Below, piece after piece: positions 7,164 to 15,596 of a stretch of 33,189 nucleotides of DNA (position 1 is its first letter; each line of letters starts with the position of its first letter). The position numbers and the translations under genes were made by a program. The notes beneath the pieces were generated by a model. The model saw nothing but the letters and a program-made list of their open reading frames with translations. It made no database searches and was not told where the DNA came from. Origin of the DNA: Candidatus Poseidonia sp. (lineage in GTDB: Archaea; Thermoplasmatota; Poseidoniia; Poseidoniales; Poseidoniaceae); the NCBI GenBank assembly GCA_023254365.1, contig JALRLQ010000009.1, positions 1-33,189 on the forward strand. Direction: 5' to 3'.

Positions 7164-8708
7164 ATGATTCCACCTGCCCGCCTCCAAATTCACGGCGAAA
7201 CCAACCCGGAGGGCGAGGTGGTGGTGTACTGGATGACGGCCGCCCGTCGCCCGTACTGGAACCACGCCTTGCAGCACGCCGTTGATCTCGCGAAGGAACA
7301 CCACCTCCCGTTGGTGGTGATCGAGTGTTTGGCCCTCCATCACCGCTGGGCCAACGACCGCATCTCCGCCTTCGTGCTCCAGGGCATGGTGGACAACCGG
7401 GAGATTTTTGCCAATTCAGGCGTGACCTACGTACCGTACGCTGAAACCAAGCGAAAGGAGGCTTCCGGGCTGCTTCAGGGCTGGCTCAAAAACGCACGAG
7501 CCTGCGTGATTGACGACTATCCGACCTACTACCCAAAACACGTCCTCAACACGGCGATCGCCGTCAAGCCGTGCGAAGTTCACGTGGTGGACTCCAACGG
7601 TTTCATGGCGATGAGGGCTCAAGGTCGGGATTTCTCAACGGCCTATTCCCTTCGTCGCCATCTCCACAAAACCATCCGCGAACACATGTACGAATTCCCT
7701 GAAGCGAAACCGCTGGCCAACGCCGCCGACCTGCCGAATGTGGATGCGACGTTGGTGCAACGGGTCTTTGACGAAACCAACACCCCCATGACCCCGTATG
7801 AATTCATTTGGCGCGTCGCTGAAGGCGGCGACGTGGGCCAGCAAGCCCTTTCAACGCTCAGCATTGACCACGATGTGCCGCCCGTGGTCGGTAAACGGGG
7901 AGGCCACCGCGAAGGCCGACGCCGTTGGAAGGAGTTCTTCTCGAACCGGTTGGCCTTGTATCATGAAAAACGCAACGAACCGCAGGAGCGCGGGGCCAGC
8001 GGGTTGTCGCCCTGGTTACACTTTGGCCATTTGAGCGTTCACAACATCCTCCATGACCTCTTTGCCCATCACGGTTGGGACGTAAGTTTGGTCAATCCCC
8101 CCAACGACGGCCGCCGACAAGGTTGGTGGGGGTTGCCTGACCCCGTCGAAGCCTTCCTCGACCAAATCATCACGTGGCGGGACATCGGCTTCATCCACTG
8201 CGCCATGACCGAGAACCACACCGAGTACGAATCCTTGCCGGCTTGGGCCATCACCACGCTGCGCGAGCACGAAAACGACGAACGACCCTACCTCTACACC
8301 TTCGAGGAATTCGAAAACGCTCAAACCCACGACCCGTTGTGGAACGCTGCTCAACTCCAACTTCGACAAGAAGGCATCATTCACAATTACCTGCGCATGT
8401 TATGGGGCAAGAAAATCCTCGAATGGACGCCAAATGCCGAAACCGCCATGGAGTGGATGATCGCCCTCAACGACCGATGGGCGTTGGACGGTCGGGACCC
8501 CAACTCCTACACCGGCATCGGTTGGGTGCTCGGCAAATTTGACCGAGGCTGGACCGAACGGGCGGTTTATGGGAAAATTCGTTGCATGACGAGTGACTCA
8601 ACGGCTCGGAAATTCAAAACCAAAGGCTACGTTGAAAAATACACCAGCGGCACATCCCAGGCCACATTGCTCGGCTCGGGACCAAACTTCTACTCCACCC
8701 ATCAGTGA
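7164..8708 (+). CDS. phr: Class II CPD photolyase (deoxyribodipyrimidine photolyase)
   Basis: This 514-residue flavoprotein uses blue light to split cyclobutane pyrimidine dimers in DNA. It belongs to class II: the start YWMTAARRPYWNHAL, the middle segment FLDQIITWRDIG, and the C-terminal signature LRMLWGKKILEWTPNAE, LNDRWALDGRDPNSYTGIGW and GKFDRGW, which line the FAD and lesion pocket. Two ATGs compete. The one at 7158 overlaps the NUDIX stop, while the one at 7164 sits 8 bp from a GGAGG ribosome site (7151-7155), so I chose 7164. It is the central gene of the NUDIX-photolyase-SDR operon. Confidence 0.94.
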   Translation: MIPPARLQIHGETNPEGEVVVYWMTAARRPYWNHALQHAVDLAKEHHLPLVVIECLALHHRWANDRISAFVLQGMVDNREIFANSGVTYVPYAETKRKEASGLLQGWLKNARACVIDDYPTYYPKHVLNTAIAVKPCEVHVVDSNGFMAMRAQGRDFSTAYSLRRHLHKTIREHMYEFPEAKPLANAADLPNVDATLVQRVFDETNTPMTPYEFIWRVAEGGDVGQQALSTLSIDHDVPPVVGKRGGHREGRRRWKEFFSNRLALYHEKRNEPQERGASGLSPWLHFGHLSVHNILHDLFAHHGWDVSLVNPPNDGRRQGWWGLPDPVEAFLDQIITWRDIGFIHCAMTENHTEYESLPAWAITTLREHENDERPYLYTFEEFENAQTHDPLWNAAQLQLRQEGIIHNYLRMLWGKKILEWTPNAETAMEWMIALNDRWALDGRDPNSYTGIGWVLGKFDRGWTERAVYGKIRCMTSDSTARKFKTKGYVEKYTSGTSQATLLGSGPNFYSTHQ

Positions 8709-8717
8709 GGAACCTGC

Positions 8718-10112
8718 ATGCCCGTTTACCAACACACCGCCCGTTTTGATGTCCCCGTTGACCGACTTTGGTCGTGGTATGACAGTTCGGGGGCATTTCG
8801 ACGCATCATGCCCGAATGGGAAGGCATCGAGCCGGTCGAGGCCGGTAAATTGGTCGATGGCGAGCAAACGCGTTTTAAAATCCGTCTTGGCCCCTTGCGT
8901 CCCATGTGGGTGGCTCGCCATCACGGGGTCCAACCCGGCGAGGTCTTCAACGACGTCATGGAAAAAGGGCCGTTCGGAGCATGGGACCATGAACATCGGT
9001 TTGTGCCCGTTTCCACCAAGACGTGCGAATTGGTGGACACCGTCACGTGGCGGCTTCCTTTCCATCCCCTCACGTTTTGGACCGCACCGATCACGGTGAA
9101 AGGTCGCTTGAATCAGATGTTTGCCTATCGCACCGCACGGGTGGAAAGCGATTTGAAGCGCATCATGAAAACCGCTCACCTCCCTCGCCAGCGCATCCTC
9201 ATCAGCGGCTCCACCGGGCTCATCGGTATGCAGTTGTGCGCCTATCTCGCCGCCGCCGGCCATCACATCACGCGGCTGGTTCGACCGGCCACCGTGCTTC
9301 CGTCGGACGCCCAAGGGGACGATACCGTGGTATGGAACGACAAGACGGGCGAGATCATCAGCGGTGACTTGAACGGTTTTGATACCGTCATCCACCTGGC
9401 TGGCGCCGGGATTGGCGACCGTCGCTGGAACGCCAAACGGAAAGACGTGATCGTCTCGAGTCGGACCGTCCCCACGGCGAATCTGGTTGCGAAGTTGGTG
9501 TCCCTTGACCGACCTCCAAAGGCGTTTTTGTGTGGTTCAGCCGTCGGATTTTATGGCAACCGTGGTGATGAACGACTTGACGAGACCTCGGCTCCCGGGA
9601 CCAATTTCCTCGCAGAAACCTGCCTTGCGTGGGAGGCCGCCGCTCAACCCGCCGTTGACGCAGGGATTCGGACCGTGTTCATGCGGACCGGCATCGTGAC
9701 CACGCCCATGGGAGGGGCGCTTCAAAAGCTGCTGCTGCCAACCAAGTTTGGGGCCGGTGGTCCGGCTGGAGGAGGGAAGCAATTCTATTCGTGGATTTCG
9801 TTGGCCGACCAGGTCTACGCCATCGACCACCTGATGATGACGGAAACCTGTGAGGGCGTGTACAACCTGACGGCGCCCGAGCCCGTCACGCAAAAGGTGT
9901 ACGCCAAAACCTTGGGCCGCGTCTTACGCCGTCCCGCCTTCGCACCGGCTCCAGGATTTGCTCTGCGTTTGTTGCTGGGGGAGATGGCCCAAGCATTGGT
10001 GTTGGACGGTCAGCGAGTTCTTCCCAACCGGCTCTTGGAGAGCGGATATGAATTCGAACACACGGACTTGGAAGCCTGCTTGCGCCAATGTCTGGGTCGA
10101 CAACGGGTCTGA
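8718..10112 (+). CDS. SRPBCC domain fused to TIGR01777-type NAD(P) epimerase/dehydratase
   Basis: This 464-residue fusion has an N-terminal START/SRPBCC-like domain (residues about 1-150: YQHTARFDVPVDRLWSWYDS, then MPEWEGIEPVE) that would bind a hydrophobic ligand. An extended SDR domain from about residue 158 has the nucleotide motif ILISGSTGLIG, the family signature HLAGAGIGDRRWN, and GSAVGFYGNRGDE. SDR39U1/YfcH proteins have this signature but no settled reaction. The ATG lies 9 bp after the photolyase stop with a GTGAGG ribosome site. From general knowledge, YfcH-like and SRPBCC genes often accompany photolyase and carotenoid genes in light-induced bacterial clusters. That supports a photoprotection role but does not give a substrate. 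Confidence 0.88.
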   Translation: MPVYQHTARFDVPVDRLWSWYDSSGAFRRIMPEWEGIEPVEAGKLVDGEQTRFKIRLGPLRPMWVARHHGVQPGEVFNDVMEKGPFGAWDHEHRFVPVSTKTCELVDTVTWRLPFHPLTFWTAPITVKGRLNQMFAYRTARVESDLKRIMKTAHLPRQRILISGSTGLIGMQLCAYLAAAGHHITRLVRPATVLPSDAQGDDTVVWNDKTGEIISGDLNGFDTVIHLAGAGIGDRRWNAKRKDVIVSSRTVPTANLVAKLVSLDRPPKAFLCGSAVGFYGNRGDERLDETSAPGTNFLAETCLAWEAAAQPAVDAGIRTVFMRTGIVTTPMGGALQKLLLPTKFGAGGPAGGGKQFYSWISLADQVYAIDHLMMTETCEGVYNLTAPEPVTQKVYAKTLGRVLRRPAFAPAPGFALRLLLGEMAQALVLDGQRVLPNRLLESGYEFEHTDLEACLRQCLGRQRV

Positions 10113-10139
10113 AGGTCACGGAAGAACCTGCAGGCGTGG

Positions 10140-10149
10140 TTTTGATAAT
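10140..10149 (+). promoter_or_regulatory. TATA-like element of the surface-protein operon
   Basis: The sequence TTTTGATAAT is centred about 25 bp upstream of the ATG at 10170, consistent with a leaderless transcript. It lies in the 57-bp gap after the SDR fusion gene. Confidence 0.55.
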
Positions 10150-10169
10150 CCGTTTGCTCATCAGCGGGC

Positions 10170-12686
10170 ATGCGTCGCGCGGTGCTGCTGGCCCTCATCG
10201 CGTCGCTTCTCCTCGTCCATCTCCCCAATTCGGCCGCGGACAACACCCCCACCAGCGCCAACGGATTGACCGACGGGGTCTCCTCGGGCGGCTACGTTTG
10301 CGACCCCGACGGCTGTTCGCCCAACGACAAAACGGACTATTGGAAAATTCAAGGCAAGCGAGGTGACATCGTTCGCGTTTCGTTCTCCGGCAGCATGAGT
10401 AACCCCGCTTGGTGGTGTCCAGGTGACGGATGGATCGGGACCTTCACCATGGGAAGCGTGACCTCCAACGTCGACGACGGCAACCCCTCCGCCCAGTTGT
10501 CAACCACGTTGGCCACGGCGGGTGAGATTCTCATCAAGGTCGAAGCAGCGGATTCCTGGTGCAACGACGGGTTTGACTACACGCTCACGCCGGCCATTGA
10601 CAAGACCAACCGTGACACCGACGAAGACGGGTTCATCGACACGGAAGACGACTGCGTTTTCTTGGTCGGGACCTCCACCAACGACCGAAACGGTTGCACC
10701 GATTCCGACGGCGATGGATGGTCGGACCCTGACAGCGGCTGGGGCGTGCAAAACGGCGCAGATGCCTTTGCAAGCGAATCCTCACAATGGCTGGACTCCG
10801 ACAACGACGGATTTGGCGACAACCTCGAAGGGTACCAAGGCGACCACTGCACCTACAGCCGCGGCTACTCCACGGCCGACCGCTTCGGTTGTTTGGATTC
10901 GGATGGCGATGCCTACTCCGACCCTGACCCCGGTGGCTTGAACGGTTTCGAACCGTGGTTTGCCCATCCTGCAGGTGCTGCAGATGCTTTCAGACTGGAT
11001 TCGTCGCAATGGAACGATACCGATGATGACGGCTACGGCGACAACTGGGACGATCCTTCGCTCAACGACACGAGGATGTTGTGGGACATCGGTCAGTTCG
11101 TTGACAACGCCACCCAACCCGATGCATGCCCCTTCGTTCGTGGCACGTCCTCCAGCGACCGTTACGGGTGCGTTGACACCGACGGCGATTCGTATTCCGA
11201 TGGCGATCTGAATTGGACCGTTGACAACGGTTCGGACGCCTTCCCCGTAGAGCCCACGCAGTGGCTTGACACGGACCGAGACGGATGGGGTGACAACCAA
11301 TCCATGGGTGCGCAACTCATCGACGATTTCCCATTCAATCCCACCCAATGGCGTGATACGGACGAAGACGGCTGGGGCGACAACCAAACCTACGGAGCCA
11401 CGCAAATCGATGATTTCCCGTTCGTTCCCTCACAATTTAGGGACACCGACGGAGACGGTTATGGTGACAATTTGACAGGCTTTGAAGGGGACGTCTGCCC
11501 TCAGTCAACACCCGAAGAGGTTGATTCAGGCTGGATCAGCCGCTTTGACCGCTTGGGCTGCCGGGACGTTGACAGCGACGGCTATTCCGACCCGACCGAT
11601 CTCTGGATTGCCCATCCTTCCGGCTTTGCTGATGCTTTCCCCGATGACCCCTCGCAGTGGCACGACACCGATGATGACGGTTACGGCGATAACACGGAGT
11701 ACTTCGACGGTCAAACATTCCGGTCCGCTTACCGACCGGATGGATGCAGAACCACGCTTGGGAACTCAACCTTTGACCGATGGGGATGCCCCGATGGTGA
11801 CGGTGATGGTTGGTCAGACCCCACGTCGATTTGGCTTGCGAGTCCGGGCGGTGCAGGGGATGCCTGGCCCAACGATCCAACGCAGTGGCACGATGCCGAC
11901 GGCGATGGACGAGGCGATAATCCGCGTGGAACCACCGCCGACGTGTGTCCAGATGTTGCAGGGACCTCCGTTGGGCCCTCGGCGGGTGGCGACCGATGGG
12001 GATGCAAAGACACCGACGGCGATGGGTGGTCCGACCTTGGCGATGCCTTCATTCACGAGCCAACGCAGTGGCGAGATTCTGACGGCGATGGCTACGGTGA
12101 CCGCTTGGAAGGTCATCAAGGCGATGCCTGTCCTGAAACGCGAGGGACGTCACTGCTTGACCGCCTTGGTTGTCGAGATACCGACGGCGACGGATGGTCA
12201 GACCCCACGCCTTCATGGCTTGCTCACCCCTTCGGCCTGGGGGATGCCTTCCCAACCGAAGCGTTGCAGTGGAAAGACACCGACCAAGACGGGTTTGGGG
12301 ATTTGCCCCTCGGCGCTTTTAGAGACGATTGTCCTGAAGAGGCGGGGTCCTCGAGACGAGATTTGCAAGGGTGTCCTGACGCCAACGGTGATGGTTGGTC
12401 CGATGAATACGGTGAACTCGCTGCTGCCATCGCCATCATGGGTGAAGACCCTGCAGCCTCGTGGTTGACCTATGCGGTGATTGGTGGTGGCTTCCTGCTC
12501 GGTGCGTTGGCTGCTTTTGTGGTGAAAGGCTCTCGCCAACGGGCGGTGCTGTTGGAGCAATTCGTTGCTGAGAAAGAGAACGAATTGATGAGTTCTCCCG
12601 ACCAAGCTCCTGTCGTCCCTCAACTGATTCCACTCGATGAACTTCCACCATTGCCCGAACTTCCTGGAGGTGAGTCCGGTGAGTGA
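10170..12686 (+). CDS. Secreted TSP3-repeat surface protein with C-terminal membrane anchor
   Basis: An 838-residue protein. Residues 1-23 form a Sec signal peptide (RRAVLLALIASLLLVHL then an SAAD cleavage region). Residues about 25-145 resemble a PPC-type beta-sandwich (DYWKIQGKRGDIVRVSFSG). Residues about 147-750 are TSP3-like calcium repeats alternating a QWxDxDxDGxGDN unit with a DRxGCxDxDGDGxSDP unit. One membrane helix at about 767-786 (YAVIGGGFLLGALAAFVV) is followed by a charged, Pro-rich cytoplasmic tail of about 50 residues. The repeats should form a rigid, calcium-loaded stalk outside the cell. It heads an overlapping three-gene operon. No catalytic domain is visible; a structural or binding role is inferred. 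Confidence 0.85.
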   Translation: MRRAVLLALIASLLLVHLPNSAADNTPTSANGLTDGVSSGGYVCDPDGCSPNDKTDYWKIQGKRGDIVRVSFSGSMSNPAWWCPGDGWIGTFTMGSVTSNVDDGNPSAQLSTTLATAGEILIKVEAADSWCNDGFDYTLTPAIDKTNRDTDEDGFIDTEDDCVFLVGTSTNDRNGCTDSDGDGWSDPDSGWGVQNGADAFASESSQWLDSDNDGFGDNLEGYQGDHCTYSRGYSTADRFGCLDSDGDAYSDPDPGGLNGFEPWFAHPAGAADAFRLDSSQWNDTDDDGYGDNWDDPSLNDTRMLWDIGQFVDNATQPDACPFVRGTSSSDRYGCVDTDGDSYSDGDLNWTVDNGSDAFPVEPTQWLDTDRDGWGDNQSMGAQLIDDFPFNPTQWRDTDEDGWGDNQTYGATQIDDFPFVPSQFRDTDGDGYGDNLTGFEGDVCPQSTPEEVDSGWISRFDRLGCRDVDSDGYSDPTDLWIAHPSGFADAFPDDPSQWHDTDDDGYGDNTEYFDGQTFRSAYRPDGCRTTLGNSTFDRWGCPDGDGDGWSDPTSIWLASPGGAGDAWPNDPTQWHDADGDGRGDNPRGTTADVCPDVAGTSVGPSAGGDRWGCKDTDGDGWSDLGDAFIHEPTQWRDSDGDGYGDRLEGHQGDACPETRGTSLLDRLGCRDTDGDGWSDPTPSWLAHPFGLGDAFPTEALQWKDTDQDGFGDLPLGAFRDDCPEEAGSSRRDLQGCPDANGDGWSDEYGELAAAIAIMGEDPAASWLTYAVIGGGFLLGALAAFVVKGSRQRAVLLEQFVAEKENELMSSPDQAPVVPQLIPLDELPPLPELPGGESGE
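10609..12414 (+). repeat. TSP3-type coding repeat array
   Basis: The array encodes about nine copies of a QWxDxDxDGxGDN unit interspersed with GCxDxDGDGxSDP units. The DNA is diverged at third codon positions, so this is an old protein-level repeat and not a recent tandem duplication. Confidence 0.8.
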
Positions 12687-13989
12687 ACTTCGCAGACGCC
12701 TTCCTGCTTTGTTCATGGTCATCGTCTTGCTGGCCGTGGCCTCTCCTCTCGGCACGGTGTCGGGCGAATTGACCAACGAAGAGCGCTTGTCCGAGCGCGG
12801 GTTAGCCATCCTCGCCTTGCGTAACGACACCATCGATACCAACCAAGACGGTGATATCGATGCCGTGCGCGTGGTGGTTGTGTTGAATTCGACGGCATCG
12901 CAAAACGAATTGATCGTGAAATTACGCGGCTTGCACAAGGAGCGTGAGGTTCACGAGGTGGCTGAGGTTTCGTTCTCTGGCCAAACCAACATCACGCTTC
13001 TTTACGATGCATGGTCGAAGGGAGAGCATCGTCTTCGGTTGGATTTCAACGACGAAGACGGCGAATTCATCGCTTCGATTCCACTCCCAACCTTTGTCTT
13101 GATGCCTGCGCTTCGTGTTCCAACCGTGCAGTTGAATTTAGACGCCGCAGGCGCCCTTCAAACAGGCGAACGTTGCGAAATCACCCGGGTGTTCGCCGAC
13201 GAGACCGGCCCCCGGTACGGGGAAACAGGCGTTCGGACGTTCTCAGGCGCTCCGTTCAGTGTCCTTGATTCCCAAACCACGTTGGATTGTTCTTCATGGC
13301 CTGCCGGTACCTACTCGCTTCGAGAAACCTATCGCAACGGGCTAGGCCAAACGGCTGAGGGGACGTTGAACTTCTCCATCTCCAATCGTCCAGCTCCTTC
13401 CTTTGGATTGGCCGTGAAAGGACATGAAAACACCACGGCCATGCCGTGTGAACTTCAGATGTCCGCTGCAGGAGGCCAAGACACATCGGCGTGGACCAAG
13501 ATTTGGCGCATCAAGGGCGTCGCGGTTGAGGGCGCCAACCGTTCCTCGCTGGATTGCTCTCAACTTCCAGCAGGTGCCTACCTCATCACCCTCGAGGTTG
13601 TCAACGACAAGATGATCACGTCCACGGAGGGCGTGAACCTCATCCGTCTCCCCACCATTGATGCCACGGAGAACGAGTCAAAGACTGCCCCTTCAAGCTC
13701 CTTGGGTGTTGACACACCGACCGAGTCCGTTGGATGGCTTTCCATTGCCGTTCTTGCCCTGTTCGTGACCGTTCTGGTGTTCGTGCTCTTGGTGAGAGAA
13801 CGTGAACCCGAACCCCTCGAACTTCCTTCGCTGGGACCAACGCCCCAAGTGCTTGCGGACGGTTCACCCGATACGTTGGGTCTGCCAACCGTCATGGACG
13901 ATCAGGGCGTCCTCTGGCGCCAGCATCCCGACGGGCGGTTGGATTGGTGGGACGCTGAATGGTTGGTGTGGCACGGGTGGGAAGCATGA
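12679..13989 (+). CDS. Single-pass membrane protein with tandem Ig-like, Cys-paired domains
   Basis: I do not recognise the family. The 436-residue product starts at a GTG (12679) placed 7 bp after a GGAGGT ribosome site inside the end of the preceding gene, giving an 8-bp overlap and a clean signal peptide (LPALFMVIVLLAVASPLG). The outer part has an N-terminal beta-rich region with a DTNQDGDID calcium-type loop. Two homologous domains follow, each with one Cys near its start (GERCEITR and AMPCELQM) and a second in LDCSSWPAGTYSL or LDCSQLPAGAYLI. A membrane helix spans about 352-374. The cytoplasmic tail ends in a Trp-rich motif, LWRQHPDGRLDWWDAEWLVW. It probably works with the TSP3 and DUF4105 proteins of the same operon. 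Confidence 0.8.
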   Translation: MSELRRRLPALFMVIVLLAVASPLGTVSGELTNEERLSERGLAILALRNDTIDTNQDGDIDAVRVVVVLNSTASQNELIVKLRGLHKEREVHEVAEVSFSGQTNITLLYDAWSKGEHRLRLDFNDEDGEFIASIPLPTFVLMPALRVPTVQLNLDAAGALQTGERCEITRVFADETGPRYGETGVRTFSGAPFSVLDSQTTLDCSSWPAGTYSLRETYRNGLGQTAEGTLNFSISNRPAPSFGLAVKGHENTTAMPCELQMSAAGGQDTSAWTKIWRIKGVAVEGANRSSLDCSQLPAGAYLITLEVVNDKMITSTEGVNLIRLPTIDATENESKTAPSSSLGVDTPTESVGWLSIAVLALFVTVLVFVLLVREREPEPLELPSLGPTPQVLADGSPDTLGLPTVMDDQGVLWRQHPDGRLDWWDAEWLVWHGWEA

Positions 13990-14867
13990 ACATCACTGAG
14001 ATACTTGTTGGCGGTGTTGCCGCCTTGACCACACTGGTTGTTCTTCGTCTGTATTACGTGTGGCGCACGCGGATTCGTCCGCTCCAACCTTCGCTGGATT
14101 TGGAATGGGCTGCCGATTGTGAGCACCTCACCACCGCGACCGTCGAAGGCAACGACATCACCTTCCACATGGTCCGTAACTTCACCTGGCGAACCACGCG
14201 TGACCGTGACGAACACTGGGAAGAATCCGTCCATGTGAAGTTGGATGAGTTGAAGGATGTCTGGTTCATCGTCGACCATTTCCATTCGTTGAAAGGCCTT
14301 GCTCATACCTACTTGACGTTCGAGTTTGCGTGCGGGACTTGCCTGTCGTTTTCCTTTGAAACCCGTCGTGAAAAGGGCGAGAGGTATCACCCTTGGGACG
14401 GCCTCTGGAGGGCGTATGAACTCTATCTGTTGGTTGGATTTGAACGAGACGTCACCGGTCTTCGAACGCACGGACGTAAAAACAAGGACTACATGTTCAG
14501 AGCCATCACCCCGCCGGGCAAAGACAAAGCGTTGTTGCTGGGACTGATCAACAAACTCAACCAACTCGCTGTCCAACCCGAATGGTACCATTCCTTGCTC
14601 ACGACGTGCAACACGTCCATCGTCCGAATTGTGAATCAAGTGACGCCGGGCCGCATTCCGTTTCTTTGGAGAAATTTCCTTCCCGGTTACACACCGAAAG
14701 CAGCGTTCCGCCTGAAATTGATCGAGGACTGGGGCGGCCTCGAGGCAACGCTTGAACAGGCTCGCATTGACGAAAAAGCGCAGGCGTGGGACGGCAAGGA
14801 GGATTACTCGGTCATGCTTCGTTCCTTCCTGCCCCCTCGCCAAGAGCGAGAGGAAGCATCACCATGA
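13986..14867 (+). CDS. Membrane-anchored DUF4105 (Lnb N-terminal domain-like) protein
   Basis: A 293-residue protein whose ATG overlaps the previous stop (ATGA). Residues about 4-22 form an N-terminal membrane helix. The rest matches the DUF4105 pattern: AHTYLTFEFACGTCLSFSFE with RREKGERYHPWDGLWRAYEL, then DVTGLR, and the family-defining WYHSLLTTCNTS near residues 200-212. In bacteria this domain is found in outer proteins, including the N-terminal region of lacto-N-biosidase chaperone-like proteins; its activity is unsettled, though the conserved His, Glu and Cys suggest an enzyme. Its 3' end overlaps the convergent thiamine pyrophosphokinase gene by 56 bp. Confidence 0.78.
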   Translation: MNITEILVGGVAALTTLVVLRLYYVWRTRIRPLQPSLDLEWAADCEHLTTATVEGNDITFHMVRNFTWRTTRDRDEHWEESVHVKLDELKDVWFIVDHFHSLKGLAHTYLTFEFACGTCLSFSFETRREKGERYHPWDGLWRAYELYLLVGFERDVTGLRTHGRKNKDYMFRAITPPGKDKALLLGLINKLNQLAVQPEWYHSLLTTCNTSIVRIVNQVTPGRIPFLWRNFLPGYTPKAAFRLKLIEDWGGLEATLEQARIDEKAQAWDGKEDYSVMLRSFLPPRQEREEASP

Positions 14868-15474
14868 GTCGGCCTTTCTCGTAGGTGATGCCAATGGAAG
14901 GCAGCGTGGCTTGATTGTGAAGTCCCTGTGAACCCATGTTCAACACGGCATTGTCCAATGGGAATGCACCCCCGCGCAACGTGATGCCCGTGGCCGATGG
15001 GAAGGCGAATAAAGAGAATTCAGCCCCCACCTGAACCTCTATAGAGTGTTCAACAGAGGAAGTGAGGAAGCGTATTTCGTCGTTGTCATCCATGCAGCGG
15101 ATGTCAAGGGCGCTGGCTGCGCAAGCGAGCACGTTGGCCAGTTCGTGGTGGCGGTCACCTCCGGTTGCACCGAGAACAATGCATCGCTGAGCATCGTTTC
15201 GCAAAGCCATGTTCAGCGCTTTGGCGAGGTCGTTTTCCTCTTGGGAAGCCTCGAGATGCACGCGACCACCATCTGCTCGATAGCGTTCAAGATCAGAGGC
15301 CACGACGCTGTCACCGTCGCCGATCACAGCATCCGGGAAAATCGCCATCTCCATGCATCGGCCAAGGGCTCCGTCGCAGGCCAACGTAAAGTCGGCTTGT
15401 TGGTGCAACGAGGCAAGGTCAATGGATTTGGGCCATGGACCGTTGGCAAGTATCAGCCATTCGCCGCCCTCCAT
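14812..15474 (-). CDS. Thiamine pyrophosphokinase-like protein
   Basis: A 220-residue protein with the order of motifs of thiamine pyrophosphokinase: LILANGPWP, ACDGALGRC, PDAVIGDGDS (residues 47-56), EENDLAKAL (about 79-87) and LGATGGDRHHELANV (about 101-115). It would transfer pyrophosphate from ATP to thiamine. The usual GGRxDH is GGDRHH here. The frame stays open to a TTG at 15564, but the ATG at 15474 gives the normal length and N-terminus. It is convergent with the DUF4105 gene and divergent from the giant surface protein. The archaeal 6-hydroxymethylpterin diphosphokinase MptE is a distant alternative but lacks these motifs. Confidence 0.83.
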   Translation of the reverse strand: MEGGEWLILANGPWPKSIDLASLHQQADFTLACDGALGRCMEMAIFPDAVIGDGDSVVASDLERYRADGGRVHLEASQEENDLAKALNMALRNDAQRCIVLGATGGDRHHELANVLACAASALDIRCMDDNDEIRFLTSSVEHSIEVQVGAEFSLFAFPSATGITLRGGAFPLDNAVLNMGSQGLHNQATLPSIGITYEKGRLMVMLPLALGEGAGRNEA

Positions 15475-15596
15475 GACCACGCCCAGAGGTTGTGCTTTCT
15501 CAACCCAACGGTGTGGTTGAAGGTTGAGATGACCCCCTACGGGGGTCAAGGCTGGAATCAACAATGATTTTCAAGGTCGGAGGATGTGAGGGTGGT

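Noticed and set aside
10782..11405. Minus-strand and alternate-frame open frames through the TSP3 regions (also 11482-12468, 19216-20094, 19608-20078)
   Set aside because: They are by-products of the Asp/Gly-rich repeat codons (GAC, GAT, GGC) and read as low-complexity Thr/Pro/Met or Val/Gly strings.
15474..15564. N-terminal extension of the thiamine pyrophosphokinase gene to a TTG at 15564
   Set aside because: It adds 30 residues not typical for the family; the ATG at 15474 gives normal length.
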